A DNA stretch of 64,000 nucleotides from Methanococcoides vulcani (GTDB lineage Archaea; Halobacteriota; Methanosarcinia; Methanosarcinales; Methanosarcinaceae), in contig NZ_FOHQ01000002.1 in the NCBI RefSeq assembly GCF_900111645.1, forward strand, positions 186,001 through 250,000. The letters run 5' to 3'. Shown piece after piece: positions 19,059 through 28,798 of this stretch. The notes beneath the pieces are model-generated. The model made no database searches. It saw only the letters and a list, made by a program, of their open reading frames with translations, and was not told the origin of the DNA. The position numbers and the translations under genes are program-made. How positions within the stretch are numbered: position 1 is the stretch's first letter; every line of letters starts with the position of its first letter.

Positions 19059-20279
19059 TTACAAAAAAGAGTCCAGTGTTCTCTGGAAACGGACGTCTGA
19101 AAGCATTTTGGTCTTAGCTTTCCATTCCTGTGCAGGTGTACGGACACGCGTCGCCATATCATCAAGCGCCTCCTCTATCGTTTCAAAGGTACGTGGAATG
19201 GATGACATTGCATTTCGGGCAGCTTCCCGCACGACCCAGACACCCAGTGGTGCCCAGTACTCAGGTGTGATCTCCCTTATCATGAACACCGATGCCTGCC
19301 TGCCAGCGTCTTCCAGATATTCCAGGGCAGCGATGCGTGCTGCATAGTAACCTCCTGCAAGGTTCGAATATCCTTTCTTTCCATTGATATCTTCCATATC
19401 CTGCCCTATCCAGGAGGATCCGCCTGACCAGACCGACCGTTTCATCCAGATCTCCAGAAGCTCGAAGGAGAACACCCGTGGAACGAGCATTATCTCAAAA
19501 TAGTTCCCGAAACATCCGCCGCTGAACACGGATATCTCACTTACCAGTGGCATGTCCCGTACGTGGTCGATGATGTCCTTTCCTGCCATATCATCGGTTG
19601 CGGTTATAGCCCATCGGGTGGGCACAAGTTTGCGCTGCTGCCCCAGAAGACCGATGGAAAGCAGTCTGGTGATGTGTTCGGTAGGTATATCGCTCCTGAA
19701 AAGTTCGCATACGACATCCTTTGCAAGCGCATCGGTGTCATATGCCAGGTAGTCGACCTTCTTCGGGACCTTCGGGTTCTCTGCTATATCGAAGTCCTTT
19801 ACCGCTCCTGATGGTCCCATGGGTGTCAGGACACTGTCAAACTTCAGTTTCTGTTGAAGGGGTTTAGTGAACCATGCCTCTGTGTCTACCGGTGATCTGG
19901 AAAGGGCCAGCTCCTGTGATCTTTCCAGCAATCTGTCTGGCTTCATCGCATCTTTCACATTGATGGTCGTGTTTGCCCTGACAAGCTGGCAGCGGGCGGA
20001 TATCACATCCTGGATATCCATGGATAGCCATTGCTTGGGGTCTTCAAGCATCATTGCATCCTTTGCATCCACCTGGGGTGGTATCATCGGGCCGGCCGTA
20101 ACTTGTGGATAGCCGTATCTTCCCACAAAAACAGCTGGTGGGGATGCACCAAAAATAGAACCGTCTGTCGAGATCGCCGCTGTGGTATTCTCGGTTGACC
20201 TGAATTTTTCAAGGATCGGACATAAAGGTCGCCCGCAAAGTCCTTTTCCCTTACATTTTATACAAAGGCTTTTGCTCAA
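19059..20279 (-). CDS. nreA: Nre-family DNA repair protein
   Basis: A 406-residue archaeal Nre protein. The N-terminus has a four-cysteine zinc motif (C6, C9, C15, C20). The last nine residues, FQRTLDSFL, form a PCNA-interacting (PIP) box of the Q-x2-L-x2-F-L type. In Haloferax, NreA takes part in DNA damage repair and works with PCNA. The gene overlaps the preceding HTH gene by four bases (ATGA), so the two are an operon and the regulator may control it. Confidence 0.88.
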   Translation of the reverse strand: MSKSLCIKCKGKGLCGRPLCPILEKFRSTENTTAAISTDGSIFGASPPAVFVGRYGYPQVTAGPMIPPQVDAKDAMMLEDPKQWLSMDIQDVISARCQLVRANTTINVKDAMKPDRLLERSQELALSRSPVDTEAWFTKPLQQKLKFDSVLTPMGPSGAVKDFDIAENPKVPKKVDYLAYDTDALAKDVVCELFRSDIPTEHITRLLSIGLLGQQRKLVPTRWAITATDDMAGKDIIDHVRDMPLVSEISVFSGGCFGNYFEIMLVPRVFSFELLEIWMKRSVWSGGSSWIGQDMEDINGKKGYSNLAGGYYAARIAALEYLEDAGRQASVFMIREITPEYWAPLGVWVVREAARNAMSSIPRTFETIEEALDDMATRVRTPAQEWKAKTKMLSDVRFQRTLDSFL

Positions 20280-20638
20280 TCTTCCTCGTCACTTTTGCAA
20301 AGGATACAGTATTCTGCTCCGGGTACGTTCTTGTATAACCAACCTGAACGCTGTACGAACTTGCATACATTGCACATCCCTTCGGTTAATACCTTGTCAG
20401 ATGATCCGTTCACAAGTTTTGTGGCAAACGTCCTGATCTCTTCGATGGTCTCTTCTGAAAATCCAACCTCTGCTCCTCGTTTTGCACTGACGTACTGGGA
20501 GACGGCTGCTCTTGAAAGGCCTAATATGTCTGCGACTTGCTGTTGGGTGCATCCATGATCGACCATCATGGAACGTGCAAGCTCGGCACGTATGGCAGGC
20601 AATACTTTCTGTACCATTATCTCGCAGGTAGGTTTCAT
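20276..20638 (-). CDS. HTH transcriptional regulator with C-terminal zinc motif
   Basis: A 120-residue protein. A Cro/XRE-like helix-turn-helix (CTQQQVADILGLSRAAVSQY) lies at about residues 30-50 and a C-terminal pair of CxxC motifs (CNVC, CILC) could bind zinc or an Fe-S cluster. ATG 20638 follows AAGGAAA and is preferred over the longer open frame. It overlaps nreA by ATGA. It is a plausible sensor-repressor of that operon; the ligand is unknown. Confidence 0.8.
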   Translation of the reverse strand: MKPTCEIMVQKVLPAIRAELARSMMVDHGCTQQQVADILGLSRAAVSQYVSAKRGAEVGFSEETIEEIRTFATKLVNGSSDKVLTEGMCNVCKFVQRSGWLYKNVPGAEYCILCKSDEED

Positions 20639-20819
20639 TATTATATTTCCTTTTTTCGTCCTATATGTTCTTTTCGTCAGGTCGTTCAAGTTTGAGCATT
20701 TCAGCCGTATGTGCAGATACCTTCAAATTTAAAAAAGGAAACATGGCAATTCTGTATGGCCATGTTCTGTATTCGAAAAGTTAAATGAGTTGGCGATGCA
20801 CAATGTGCATATCAATTGG

Positions 20820-21128
20820 TCAGTCTTTGATCTGTTCCGGAGAGAAACCTTTCTGGACAAGGACTTCCTTCATACGGGTCAGATGGTTGCCCTGTAGTTC
20901 AACGGCACTTCCTTTTACAGTTCCGCCACATGCGAACTTTGATTTTAGGTATGTGGATAGCTCATGTAGGTCGATCTCGTTTGCATCGAATCCTTCCACA
21001 ACTGTAACTTCTTTACCGTATCGTCTTCTGTTCACTTTCACTGTAATTCGCTGTTGCTCCTTTGCCACTTCTTCGCATATACATAGCTCTGATGGCAAAC
21101 CGCAAACCGGGCACATTTCTGAACTCAT
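20820..21128 (-). CDS. SUI1/aIF1-family translation initiation factor
   Basis: A 102-residue protein with a short N-terminal cysteine group (CPVCG, CIC) and the SUI1 domain: TVVEGFD near residue 45, then the KFACGGTVK core and the ELQGNH segment. aIF1 binds the small ribosomal subunit and enforces correct start-codon choice. Length and motifs are normal for archaea. It is transcribed divergently from the DUF192 gene. Confidence 0.92.
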   Translation of the reverse strand: MSSEMCPVCGLPSELCICEEVAKEQQRITVKVNRRRYGKEVTVVEGFDANEIDLHELSTYLKSKFACGGTVKGSAVELQGNHLTRMKEVLVQKGFSPEQIKD

Positions 21129-21208
21129 CTTCTGGTATTTCCTCCGATCATTTACTCACCTGTATACTATTTATATAAACAATAAACAGATATTAGATGT
21201 AATTCACA

Positions 21209-21562
21209 ATGTTATTAATATCTAATGGTGATGTCATTGCATCGGATGTTGAATATGCCAAAAGCATGTTCAGTCAGGCAAAGGGCCTGATGTTCAGAAG
21301 CTCTGTTCCGGATAGCTATGCTATGATCTTTGTGCTATCTTCCCCGAAGAAGATCTCCCTGCACATGCTCTTTGTTCCTTTCCCTCTGGACGTTCTTTTC
21401 CTGGATGATGAAAAAAGGATCGTGAAGACTACTTATCTTCGACCATGGGTAGGCCTGGGGGACTCCGGTGAAAAGGTAAAGTACATCATAGAGCTTCCCG
21501 CCGGCACAATTTCCCGTTATGATCTTTCGATCGGTGATCAGGTTATGTTCGATGGATCGTGA
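21209..21562 (+). CDS. DUF192 family protein
   Basis: A 117-residue DUF192 protein, recognised by the AKSMFSQAKGLMFR opening, the P-F-P-L-D-V-L-F-L-D centre and the IIELPAGT ending. Many bacterial members are exported; this one has no signal peptide and is probably cytoplasmic. The biochemical role of the family is not established. It is divergent from the SUI1 gene and precedes purL by 83 bases. Confidence 0.85.
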   Translation: MLLISNGDVIASDVEYAKSMFSQAKGLMFRSSVPDSYAMIFVLSSPKKISLHMLFVPFPLDVLFLDDEKRIVKTTYLRPWVGLGDSGEKVKYIIELPAGTISRYDLSIGDQVMFDGS

Positions 21563-21645
21563 ACTCCTATTACCTTTGGAAATCTTTATCTAATCTATGG
21601 TTTATTTAAGCCTAAATCATACTCCTTATATAATGAGGCGCACAA

Positions 21646-23793
21646 ATGTTACCGGAAAATGACCTGAAGATCATAACAGAAGAGATGGGCAGAGAACCAA
21701 ACCTTGTTGAACAGGGATGCTTTTTGAACCTATGGAGCGAGCATTGCTCCTACCGTTCCAGTGCTCCTTTGCTGAAGACCTTTACCACTGTTGGCGACCG
21801 TGTGATCATCGGACCCGGTGATGATGCCGCAATTATCCGTTTTGGTGATGGCTGGGTACTTGCCATTGGTATGGAAAGCCACAACCATCCTTCATATGTG
21901 GACCCTTACAACGGCTCCGCAACAGGTGTCGGTGGTATTGTGCGTGATATCATTTCCATGGGTGCCAGACCTATTGCACTGATGGATCCTCTTTATTTCG
22001 GTCCGCTGGACACACCGAAGAACCTCTACCTCTTTGAACATATCGTGGAAGGTATTGCAGGATACGGTAACTGTATCGGAGTTCCTGTTGTCGGGGGAGA
22101 GGCATATTTTGACGAGACATACAGCGGAAATCCGCTTGTCAACGTTGTCTGTGTCGGACTGGCCCGCGAGGAGAACATCGTGACCGCCTGTGCACAGAAG
22201 GCAGGCAGCAAACTGGTCCTTGTGGGTTCCACCACAGGACGCGATGGTCTTGGTGGTGCTTCATTTGCTTCCCGTGACCTTTCAGAAGCTGCAGAAGCAG
22301 AAGACCGTCCAAGCATCCAGATCGGTGATCCTTTCACTGAAAAGCTCCTGATCGAAGCAACACTTGAAACAATAGGTACCGGGCATGTGCTTTCATGCAG
22401 GGACCTTGGTGCCGCAGGTCTTGCAGGTGCCAGCTCTGAAATGGCATCCAAAGGCGATCTTGGAATGCGCCTGATAGCTGACAAAGTAATACTTCGCGAG
22501 TCCGGAATGACCCCTTATGAGATCATGATCTCCGAGTCCCAGGAACGTATCCTCTTTGAAGTTGCACCTGAGAATGTGGATGAGGTCCTCGACATCGCAA
22601 AGAAGTATGACCTTCACGCCAGCATGATCGGTGAGCTTACAGAGCGTCTCTATTACACCGTCGAGTTCGAAGGCGAGGTTGTCGCAGATATGCCTGTCAA
22701 GCTTCTCACAGAAGGTGCACCGACCTTTGAGCGCCCCTCAACAGCTCCTCAGGAGCGTGACATAGGGGATAAGCCAGAACTTCCAGCTGACCTGAAACAG
22801 GCAGTACTGGACATTCTTTCATCTCATAACATTGCATCAAAGGACTGGATATACAGGCAGTACGACCATGAGGTCCAGATCCGTACCGTGGACAAACCCG
22901 GCTCAGATGCAGCGGTCCTTCGCATTGCAGACGGCAAGGGCCTTGCAATGTCCTGTGGTTGCAATCCGGGACACACCCTTCTTGACCCGTATGAAGGCGG
23001 AAAAGGAACCCTCGTTGAGAACAGCATGAACCTTGCTGTAAAAGGTGCACAGGGTATAGCCCTTGTGGATTGCCTCAACTTCGGTAACCCCGAAAGGCCG
23101 GACATCTACTGGCAGTTCAAGCAGGCCATCCTTGGTCTCGGTGATGCTGCAAGGGATCTATCCATTCCGGTTGTCGGAGGTAATGTCTCCCTCTACAATG
23201 AGAGTGGTGAATACGGCACAGCTATCGTACCAACTCCCTCCATCGGTCTTATCGGAATAACCGATGACATTGAGACCGTCCCTGGTTCCTTCTTTGCAGG
23301 AGAGGGTAGCTCTGTGATCCTCGTGGGAAGCACCTTTGATGAACTGGGCGGTTCGGAATATTATAACATAAAAGGACTCAGGAGCAATGGTCGTGCGCCA
23401 AAGGTACGTGAAGACGCTCCCAATATAGTGGACTCCATCATAAATATCATCAGAAGTGGAAATGTCGTAGCAGCTCATGACGTGTCTGCCGGCGGACTTG
23501 CCGCAGCTCTTGCTGAGATGTGCAACGAAATAGGTGCAAACATCGATATCTCAGATGTCAGTGAAGATCTCAGACCTGATGATGTCCTGTTCTCAGAATC
23601 CCATGCAAGGGCTATCCTTGTAACCTCTGAGAAAGATAAGGTTGTCGAAATGCTTGGTGATATCCCATATTCCGTCATCGGTAATGTTGGCGGAGAGGAC
23701 TTACATATCAAAGGAAGGGAATTTGATATCTCCCTTTCCATGAAAGAGATCGCAGAAGCAAGATCAAGTCTCACAAAATTGATGATGGAATAA
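21646..23793 (+). CDS. purL: phosphoribosylformylglycinamidine synthase, PurL subunit
   Basis: A 715-residue FGAM synthase large subunit, which makes formylglycinamidine ribotide in purine synthesis together with PurQ and PurS. Seen are the [12 protein letters not shown]-binding histidine near residue 32, the MESHNHPS motif near residue 76, a G-G-x-G-I-V-R-D-I segment and the second-half [11 protein letters not shown]. It is the stand-alone archaeal length, without the glutaminase domain. PurS and PurQ are not in the window. A T-rich terminator-like stretch follows. Confidence 0.97.
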   Translation: MLPENDLKIITEEMGREPNLVEQGCFLNLWSEHCSYRSSAPLLKTFTTVGDRVIIGPGDDAAIIRFGDGWVLAIGMESHNHPSYVDPYNGSATGVGGIVRDIISMGARPIALMDPLYFGPLDTPKNLYLFEHIVEGIAGYGNCIGVPVVGGEAYFDETYSGNPLVNVVCVGLAREENIVTACAQKAGSKLVLVGSTTGRDGLGGASFASRDLSEAAEAEDRPSIQIGDPFTEKLLIEATLETIGTGHVLSCRDLGAAGLAGASSEMASKGDLGMRLIADKVILRESGMTPYEIMISESQERILFEVAPENVDEVLDIAKKYDLHASMIGELTERLYYTVEFEGEVVADMPVKLLTEGAPTFERPSTAPQERDIGDKPELPADLKQAVLDILSSHNIASKDWIYRQYDHEVQIRTVDKPGSDAAVLRIADGKGLAMSCGCNPGHTLLDPYEGGKGTLVENSMNLAVKGAQGIALVDCLNFGNPERPDIYWQFKQAILGLGDAARDLSIPVVGGNVSLYNESGEYGTAIVPTPSIGLIGITDDIETVPGSFFAGEGSSVILVGSTFDELGGSEYYNIKGLRSNGRAPKVREDAPNIVDSIINIIRSGNVVAAHDVSAGGLAAALAEMCNEIGANIDISDVSEDLRPDDVLFSESHARAILVTSEKDKVVEMLGDIPYSVIGNVGGEDLHIKGREFDISLSMKEIAEARSSLTKLMME

Positions 23794-23807
23794 TTTCCAT
23801 TATCTTC

Positions 23808-23850
23808 TTGCTTTTTTTCTTTCTTCTTTTATCTTTTTCTCGACCCTTTT
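23808..23850 (+). terminator. oligo-T terminator after purL
   Basis: Several T-runs begin about 15 bases after the purL stop, the usual form of intrinsic terminators in archaea. No stable hairpin is needed or obvious. Assignment rests on composition and position. Confidence 0.4.
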
Positions 23851-23901
23851 AGCTAAATTGTAGAGACGATCGTCCCCTTGTATAGCTTCAATAAAAAAAG
23901 A

Positions 23902-25077
23902 TCATGCGAGCATTGTTATCTGCTCGACACCCTCTATCAGTGAATCAACCTCTTCTTCTGTATTATATAATGCAAAGGATGCCCGCACAGTGCCCTCAAC
24001 TCCCAGCATGTCAACGGACGGCATTGCACAGTGGTAACCGCTGCGAACACAGATCTTCCTGGTCTCGTCCAGTATCATGGCAACATCGTGCGGGTTCATA
24101 CCTTCCACATTGAACGGGACGACCGTCCTGTCCTTTGGCCCGTATACCTCCACGCCTTCGATCTCAGAAAGACGTTTTGCAGCATCTGTGGTTAGTTCCT
24201 TCTCGTGTTTCTCGATATCCTCCACACCTATCTCCTGTACGTACTCAACGGCTCTGCCAAGGCCGATAACTCCCGGGATGTTCGGGGTGCCTGCTTCGAA
24301 CTTTGAAGGGGAAGGTTCCAGCTCATAGCCTTCTGTAGTGACAGCATGGACAGTGCCTCCGCCAACGTAGGTCGGTTCAAGGGCATCCGGATCTTTGATG
24401 CAGAGTATTCCTGTTCCCTGAGGGCCAAGCAGTCCCTTGTGCCCGGGTGTGGCAAAGAAGTCGCATCCTATCTTTTTGATATCCACTGGCATATGTCCTG
24501 CCGACTGGGATCCGTCCACTAGCACCATTGCACCGCCTTTCTGTGCGATCTGTGTTATTTTCTCAACATCTCTTATCGAGCCGAAAACATTGGATACGTG
24601 GTTGACAGAAACGAGTTTTGTTCTGTCAGTAATTGCAGCATCAACATCTTTCGGGTTCACACGTCCTTCTCTGTCGGATCCTACGATGGTGACCTCTACG
24701 CCTTTTTCTTTTAATCTCATCCAGGGTAGGAAGTTTGAGTGATGCTCCACAAGAGTTGTCACAACGTGGTCGCCTGCTTCCCATTGAATACCAAGGGCGA
24801 CCATGTTGATACTTTCAGTTGCATTTTTGGTCAGGACGGTGCTTTCAGGAGTGGTGTTCAGGAACTCTGCAACTTTATCCCTTGCATCCTCGTAATTATC
24901 GGTAGTTTGCCTGGCGAGCCTGTGAGCTCCACGACCATGATTTGCTGCGTATTTGAAGAAGTAATCGTTCATGGCATTGACTGCCGGGACAGGCGTCTGG
25001 GTTGTAGCGCCATTGTCCAGATAGATCACTTCATCAAGGACGGGGAAATCTTTGCGTACGGAATGAATATCATACAT
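23902..25077 (-). CDS. cysteine desulfurase, SufS type
   Basis: A 391-residue class V aminotransferase-fold enzyme that releases sulfur from cysteine. The PLP lysine is in ATPGHKG near residue 214 and the persulfide cysteine in SGYHCAMP near residue 350. It would supply sulfur for Fe-S clusters, thiolated tRNA or, speculatively, the nearby McrA thioamidation system. Many methanogens lack or have few desulfurases, so its presence next to ycaO-tfuA is worth noting. No sufBC genes adjoin it. The small gene at 25121-25276 lies just upstream on the same strand. Confidence 0.92.
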   Translation of the reverse strand: MYDIHSVRKDFPVLDEVIYLDNGATTQTPVPAVNAMNDYFFKYAANHGRGAHRLARQTTDNYEDARDKVAEFLNTTPESTVLTKNATESINMVALGIQWEAGDHVVTTLVEHHSNFLPWMRLKEKGVEVTIVGSDREGRVNPKDVDAAITDRTKLVSVNHVSNVFGSIRDVEKITQIAQKGGAMVLVDGSQSAGHMPVDIKKIGCDFFATPGHKGLLGPQGTGILCIKDPDALEPTYVGGGTVHAVTTEGYELEPSPSKFEAGTPNIPGVIGLGRAVEYVQEIGVEDIEKHEKELTTDAAKRLSEIEGVEVYGPKDRTVVPFNVEGMNPHDVAMILDETRKICVRSGYHCAMPSVDMLGVEGTVRASFALYNTEEEVDSLIEGVEQITMLA

Positions 25078-25120
25078 ACACTTCCTTACGCAAGATAGCT
25101 AAAAATATGTTTTGCAGGCG

Positions 25121-25276
25121 TTATTTTGCCAGCATTCCGCCGAGAATGAACTTGTAAAGTTCCAGTTCTTCAGCATCCAGATTTTCAGTGGTCTGGCCAC
25201 TTACGACTGAATGGTATGTCCCGTCTTCTTCACACCGTCTATATTCATCACTTATTTTCGTGATATTTCTCATCAT
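25121..25276 (-). CDS. small acidic protein of unknown function
   Basis: A 51-residue reading frame found by eye. It begins with two ATGs right behind a full AGGAGG ribosome site and ends in TAA 44 bases before the cysteine desulfurase start. The product is soluble, acidic in its second half (LDAEELELY), with one cysteine and a C-terminal hydrophobic FILGGMLAK. I do not recognise the family. The strong ribosome site makes it likely to be translated, possibly in the same transcript as the desulfurase. Confidence 0.6.
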   Translation of the reverse strand: MMRNITKISDEYRRCEEDGTYHSVVSGQTTENLDAEELELYKFILGGMLAK

Positions 25277-25433
25277 ATATTTCCTCCTGTCTCTTCAATT
25301 GAGTTCTTAAAAATTTAGCCTGTAAAATGGGCTTAAACACAACATCATGTTTCTATAATATATAATCCTTTCGACTAACATCTTTCTCGGTTTTGTCGCA
25401 AGAAATATAAGTTGCAAAAGAGTTCCGATTAAC

Positions 25434-26714
25434 ATGTCCCATATCCCAATCGACCGATCATTACAGTATATGGATGGTACGCAGCGAGTTCTTGACGAGG
25501 AGACAACTCTTGGTAACACGAAACCCCACCTGAAAGAGATAGGGGTTACAAGGATAGCCAGTATCACCGATCTGGACCGGATAGGCATTCCGGTATTCTC
25601 TGCCATCAGGCCATCAGCTGCCGAAGGTGCTATTTCTATCTACTCCGGTAAAGGTTCTACCGAGTCACAGGCAAGGATCTCGGCCATGATGGAAAGCTTT
25701 GAGAGATGTCTTGCAGAGCGTGTAGGCGTAAATGCTGATATTGTCGAGGATGTGGTCGCAGAAGAGTTCGTTGAGTCTGTTGAAAATGCCGCGAAGGACT
25801 ATGAACTTCTTGATCCGCATAGCCTTCTTCTACCTGAACCATTGCCTCCGGAAAGCCTGGTGGAGTGGACTCAAGGCTGGGACCTTTTACGCGAGAAGGA
25901 GATCTATGTCCCTTCAAATGCAGTATATCATCCATACGATTCCCCGGGCATGTCCGCAAGGCTTTTCAGAAGCAATACCAACGGGCTTGCATCGGGAAAT
26001 GTCATAGAGGAAGCAATATTGCACGGTTTGCTGGAGGTCATCGAGCGTGATGCACTGAGCATTGCCGAATTCAACAGGAATCCGGGCAGGGAAATTGTCC
26101 TTACCGAAGATGATGGTACCAATTATGAGCTGATGAAGAAATTCGCATCTAACGGAGTACAGCTCAAACTATGGCTGCTTCCACACGATACGGGTATTAC
26201 CTCTGTTGTGGCAGCAACAGATGACCTGGACCTGAAAGATCCTGCTTTGCTTGTAATGGGTGCAGGTTCCCACCTGAAACCTGAGATCGCAATAAGAAGG
26301 GCCATCACCGAGGCTGCCCAGTCAAGGGTCGTGCAGATCCACGGTGCTCGTGAGGACACTGACAGGGAATCTTTTGTCAGGCAGATCGGGTATGAGCGTA
26401 TGAAGAGAATGAACAATTTCTGGTATGACGGGGCAGAGACCATCACAACCGGACAATTGAATGATATCTCCAGGTCAACTCCTGCAGAGAACATCGATGC
26501 TGTGCTCGATGAACTACGCAAGATCACGGACAGTACCATTGTGGTCGATCTTTCCCGCAAGAGCGTAGGTGTCCCGGTCGTAAGGGTCATAGTTCCCGGA
26601 TTCGAGCAGTACACACTTGACCGTGAACGTGTTGGCCATCGGGTGAGACAAGGGCGCAAACAATCAGCATCTGCCGAGAAACCCTGGAAAAGAAGGTTCG
26701 GCAAACGAAAGTGA
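25434..26714 (+). CDS. ycaO: YcaO-type McrA-glycine thioamidation protein (methanogenesis marker 1)
   Basis: A 426-residue YcaO enzyme. YcaO proteins use ATP to phosphorylate a peptide amide; in methanogens YcaO with TfuA converts a glycine of McrA, in the active site of methyl-coenzyme M reductase, to thioglycine. Conserved YcaO acidic motifs are seen in ESFERCLAER and LLEVIERDA, the ATP/Mg-binding glutamates. tfuA follows four bases downstream, confirming the pairing. The sulfur donor could come from the nearby desulfurase or from sulfide; this is inference. Confidence 0.93.
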   Translation: MSHIPIDRSLQYMDGTQRVLDEETTLGNTKPHLKEIGVTRIASITDLDRIGIPVFSAIRPSAAEGAISIYSGKGSTESQARISAMMESFERCLAERVGVNADIVEDVVAEEFVESVENAAKDYELLDPHSLLLPEPLPPESLVEWTQGWDLLREKEIYVPSNAVYHPYDSPGMSARLFRSNTNGLASGNVIEEAILHGLLEVIERDALSIAEFNRNPGREIVLTEDDGTNYELMKKFASNGVQLKLWLLPHDTGITSVVAATDDLDLKDPALLVMGAGSHLKPEIAIRRAITEAAQSRVVQIHGAREDTDRESFVRQIGYERMKRMNNFWYDGAETITTGQLNDISRSTPAENIDAVLDELRKITDSTIVVDLSRKSVGVPVVRVIVPGFEQYTLDRERVGHRVRQGRKQSASAEKPWKRRFGKRK

Positions 26715-26718
26715 TCCC

Positions 26719-27369
26719 ATGAGAGCAGTTATCTTTGCAGGTACGAGTATCAGCCACGAGGATTCAAAAGCTATCCTCGATGCCGTTTACCTGCCACCTG
26801 TGGCAAGAGGCGACGTCGATAAGGTGGCCGGCCAGGGTTATGACGTAATTGGCATCATCGATGGTGTTTTCTTTGACAGGGCTGCAGTAGCCCACAAGGA
26901 GATAATCCGCGCGATTAAAAAGGGCATCAAGGTAGTTGGCGGATGCAGTATGGGTGCGTTGCGTGCTTCTGAGCTTGACAGTCATGGCATGACCGGTGTA
27001 GGCAGGATCTATGGCTGGTACAGGGATGGTATCATCGAAGCGGATGATGAGGTTGCAGTGACAACCAATCCCGAGACCTTTGAACAGGTCTCAACACCGC
27101 TTGTGAACATAAGGGAGACCTTCCGGGCAGCCCTCGATGAAGGCATTATTGATAGTGGGACCTGCGAAGGTCTTATCAGGATAACAAAGAGCATCCACTA
27201 TCCTCAAAGAAGCTACCTTGGTATAATCAAAAAAGCAGTTGAGGGAGGACTTCTGGAAGACCGGGAGCCTCTGCTGGAATATTGCAGGAACAATGCCTCA
27301 GATGTAAAAAGGGAAGATGCAGTATTGGTGCTTCAGAAGGTAAAAGAGATCCTGGAAACAGGCGAATGA
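26719..27369 (+). CDS. tfuA: TfuA-related McrA-glycine thioamidation protein
   Basis: A 216-residue TfuA-like protein that partners YcaO in McrA thioglycine formation, probably handling sulfur delivery. The family core is visible: FAGTSI near the N-terminus, IGIIDGVFF and the GGCSMGALRASEL segment, which carries a conserved cysteine, near residue 75. It starts four bases after ycaO and is surely co-transcribed. Length is normal. It converges with a DtxR-family regulator gene. Confidence 0.93.
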   Translation: MRAVIFAGTSISHEDSKAILDAVYLPPVARGDVDKVAGQGYDVIGIIDGVFFDRAAVAHKEIIRAIKKGIKVVGGCSMGALRASELDSHGMTGVGRIYGWYRDGIIEADDEVAVTTNPETFEQVSTPLVNIRETFRAALDEGIIDSGTCEGLIRITKSIHYPQRSYLGIIKKAVEGGLLEDREPLLEYCRNNASDVKREDAVLVLQKVKEILETGE

Positions 27370-27372
27370 AGC

Positions 27373-27822
27373 TCATTCTTCCTTCTCTTCGTGGTGTTCA
27401 TGTTTAAGGTTACAGCTGTCATGTTCGATCCTGCCGCAAACCCCGAAAGCCGGATGTCCCATTGAATCGCAAATGGCATTTATGGCCTTTTTTGACACAT
27501 AACCTTCAAACCTTGCAACCTCTGCACATGATTCCTCTGCAGTGAGCCCGTAATGGTTAAGCATCAGGCTCAGTATCCTGTGCCTTCTCAACAGGAAATG
27601 TGCATAATCCTTTCCTTTTTCCGTAAGACTGAAACCCCTGTACGGAACATGGTTCACATATCCTGATGAAGCAAGCTCATTGATTGCTTTGGTAATGGTG
27701 GAAGGGTCCACGTTCATGTGGTTGGATATCTCGGTGGTGCGTACATTGTCGCTCCTTTCAAAAAGGTATTTCAGGTATTCGATCTTCCTTGGCGAAAGTT
27801 CCAACCCTGTTATATCATCCAT
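27373..27822 (-). CDS. DtxR-family metal-dependent transcriptional regulator
   Basis: A 149-residue protein with an N-terminal winged helix (recognition region VDPSTITKAINELASSGY) and a helical dimerisation domain with metal-ligand candidates (HRILSLML, E/C/E residues at about 95-103, H-P near 122). The C-terminus is histidine-rich (HEHHE). DtxR/MntR proteins sense Fe or Mn. It converges with tfuA and is near nudC; which promoters it controls is unknown. Confidence 0.85.
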   Translation of the reverse strand: MDDITGLELSPRKIEYLKYLFERSDNVRTTEISNHMNVDPSTITKAINELASSGYVNHVPYRGFSLTEKGKDYAHFLLRRHRILSLMLNHYGLTAEESCAEVARFEGYVSKKAINAICDSMGHPAFGVCGRIEHDSCNLKHEHHEEKEE

Positions 27823-27881
27823 ATGGAGGATTATGCAAAGATTTATTTAAAATTTGCGTGGGTACCAAAGATCCACCAGTT

Positions 27882-28688
27882 TCATTCACAATTTCCGTGT
27901 TTGTCTATGAAATGGTCTATGAGGGCACATGAGATGCTCTTCTTTCCCGGAAGCTTCGGAATGTCATCCACATGGAACCAGCAGGCATCCTCTATTTCAT
28001 TCACGTCGACATCGATCTTCCCTTCTGCAAAGTTCGCTGTAAATCCTAACATCAGCGAGGATGGGAATGGCCAGGGCTGGCTTGCAAAATAGTTCAGGTC
28101 CTTTACGAAAACGCCGACCTCTTCCTTAATTTCCCTGTGGGCTGCGTGCTCGATGGTTTCCCCGGCTTCCACAAAGCCTGCCACAAGCCCATAGACACCA
28201 TCCGGGAAATGCTTTGATCGCGTCATAAGAATGTGATCTTCCCTCTCTATCAGCACTATGACAGCAGGGCTTATCCGCGGGTATGCAATGTGGTCACAAT
28301 TATGGCATTGCATTCCGGTCTCTTCCGGGACGTAGTGGGTACTTCCTCCACATAACCCGCAGTATCGGTGAGTGCGGTAAAGATCAGCCATTTGAACTGC
28401 CCGGGAAGCAATACCGAGCATTTCCTCATCAATTGTACCATATAGGTCATGAAGGCCAAAGTACTGCATATTGCCTTCAACAAGCTCTTCCTCCGTTTCA
28501 AAACAGTAACATGGCACACCATATAGTGTTCCAATGTAGATCACTTCAGTGCTGTCGGGGATATGCTCTTTGGGATAGCATGAAAAATATTCATCAGGGT
28601 GACTTTCAGCATCGATCAGTATCTTTCTCTGATGCACAGGGAAATAAAGGGCTTTTCCTTCTGAATTGCTCTCATTGCCATGGAACAC
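27882..28688 (-). CDS. nudC: NADH pyrophosphatase (NudC-like Nudix hydrolase)
   Basis: A 268-residue Nudix enzyme that splits NADH (or removes NAD caps from RNA). It has a four-cysteine zinc ribbon (CGLC and CHNC), the Nudix box GFVEAGET...REIKEEVG, and downstream the SQPWPFPSS signature that specifies NAD(H) substrates. The only canonical start is GTG at 28688. The frame stays open for 16 more codons with protein-like text but without ATG, GTG or TTG, so the true start may be non-canonical or damaged. Confidence 0.9.
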   Translation of the reverse strand: MFHGNESNSEGKALYFPVHQRKILIDAESHPDEYFSCYPKEHIPDSTEVIYIGTLYGVPCYCFETEEELVEGNMQYFGLHDLYGTIDEEMLGIASRAVQMADLYRTHRYCGLCGGSTHYVPEETGMQCHNCDHIAYPRISPAVIVLIEREDHILMTRSKHFPDGVYGLVAGFVEAGETIEHAAHREIKEEVGVFVKDLNYFASQPWPFPSSLMLGFTANFAEGKIDVDVNEIEDACWFHVDDIPKLPGKKSISCALIDHFIDKHGNCE

Positions 28689-28798
28689 CAGTTCTTCAGT
28701 GGCAAAAGAGGTCGGTACTGTGTATTCATTAATATCACTTCATGAGGGGATGTTTTGAAAGGTGTTCACATCCAATGCATATAGTCTTTCGCTTATCT

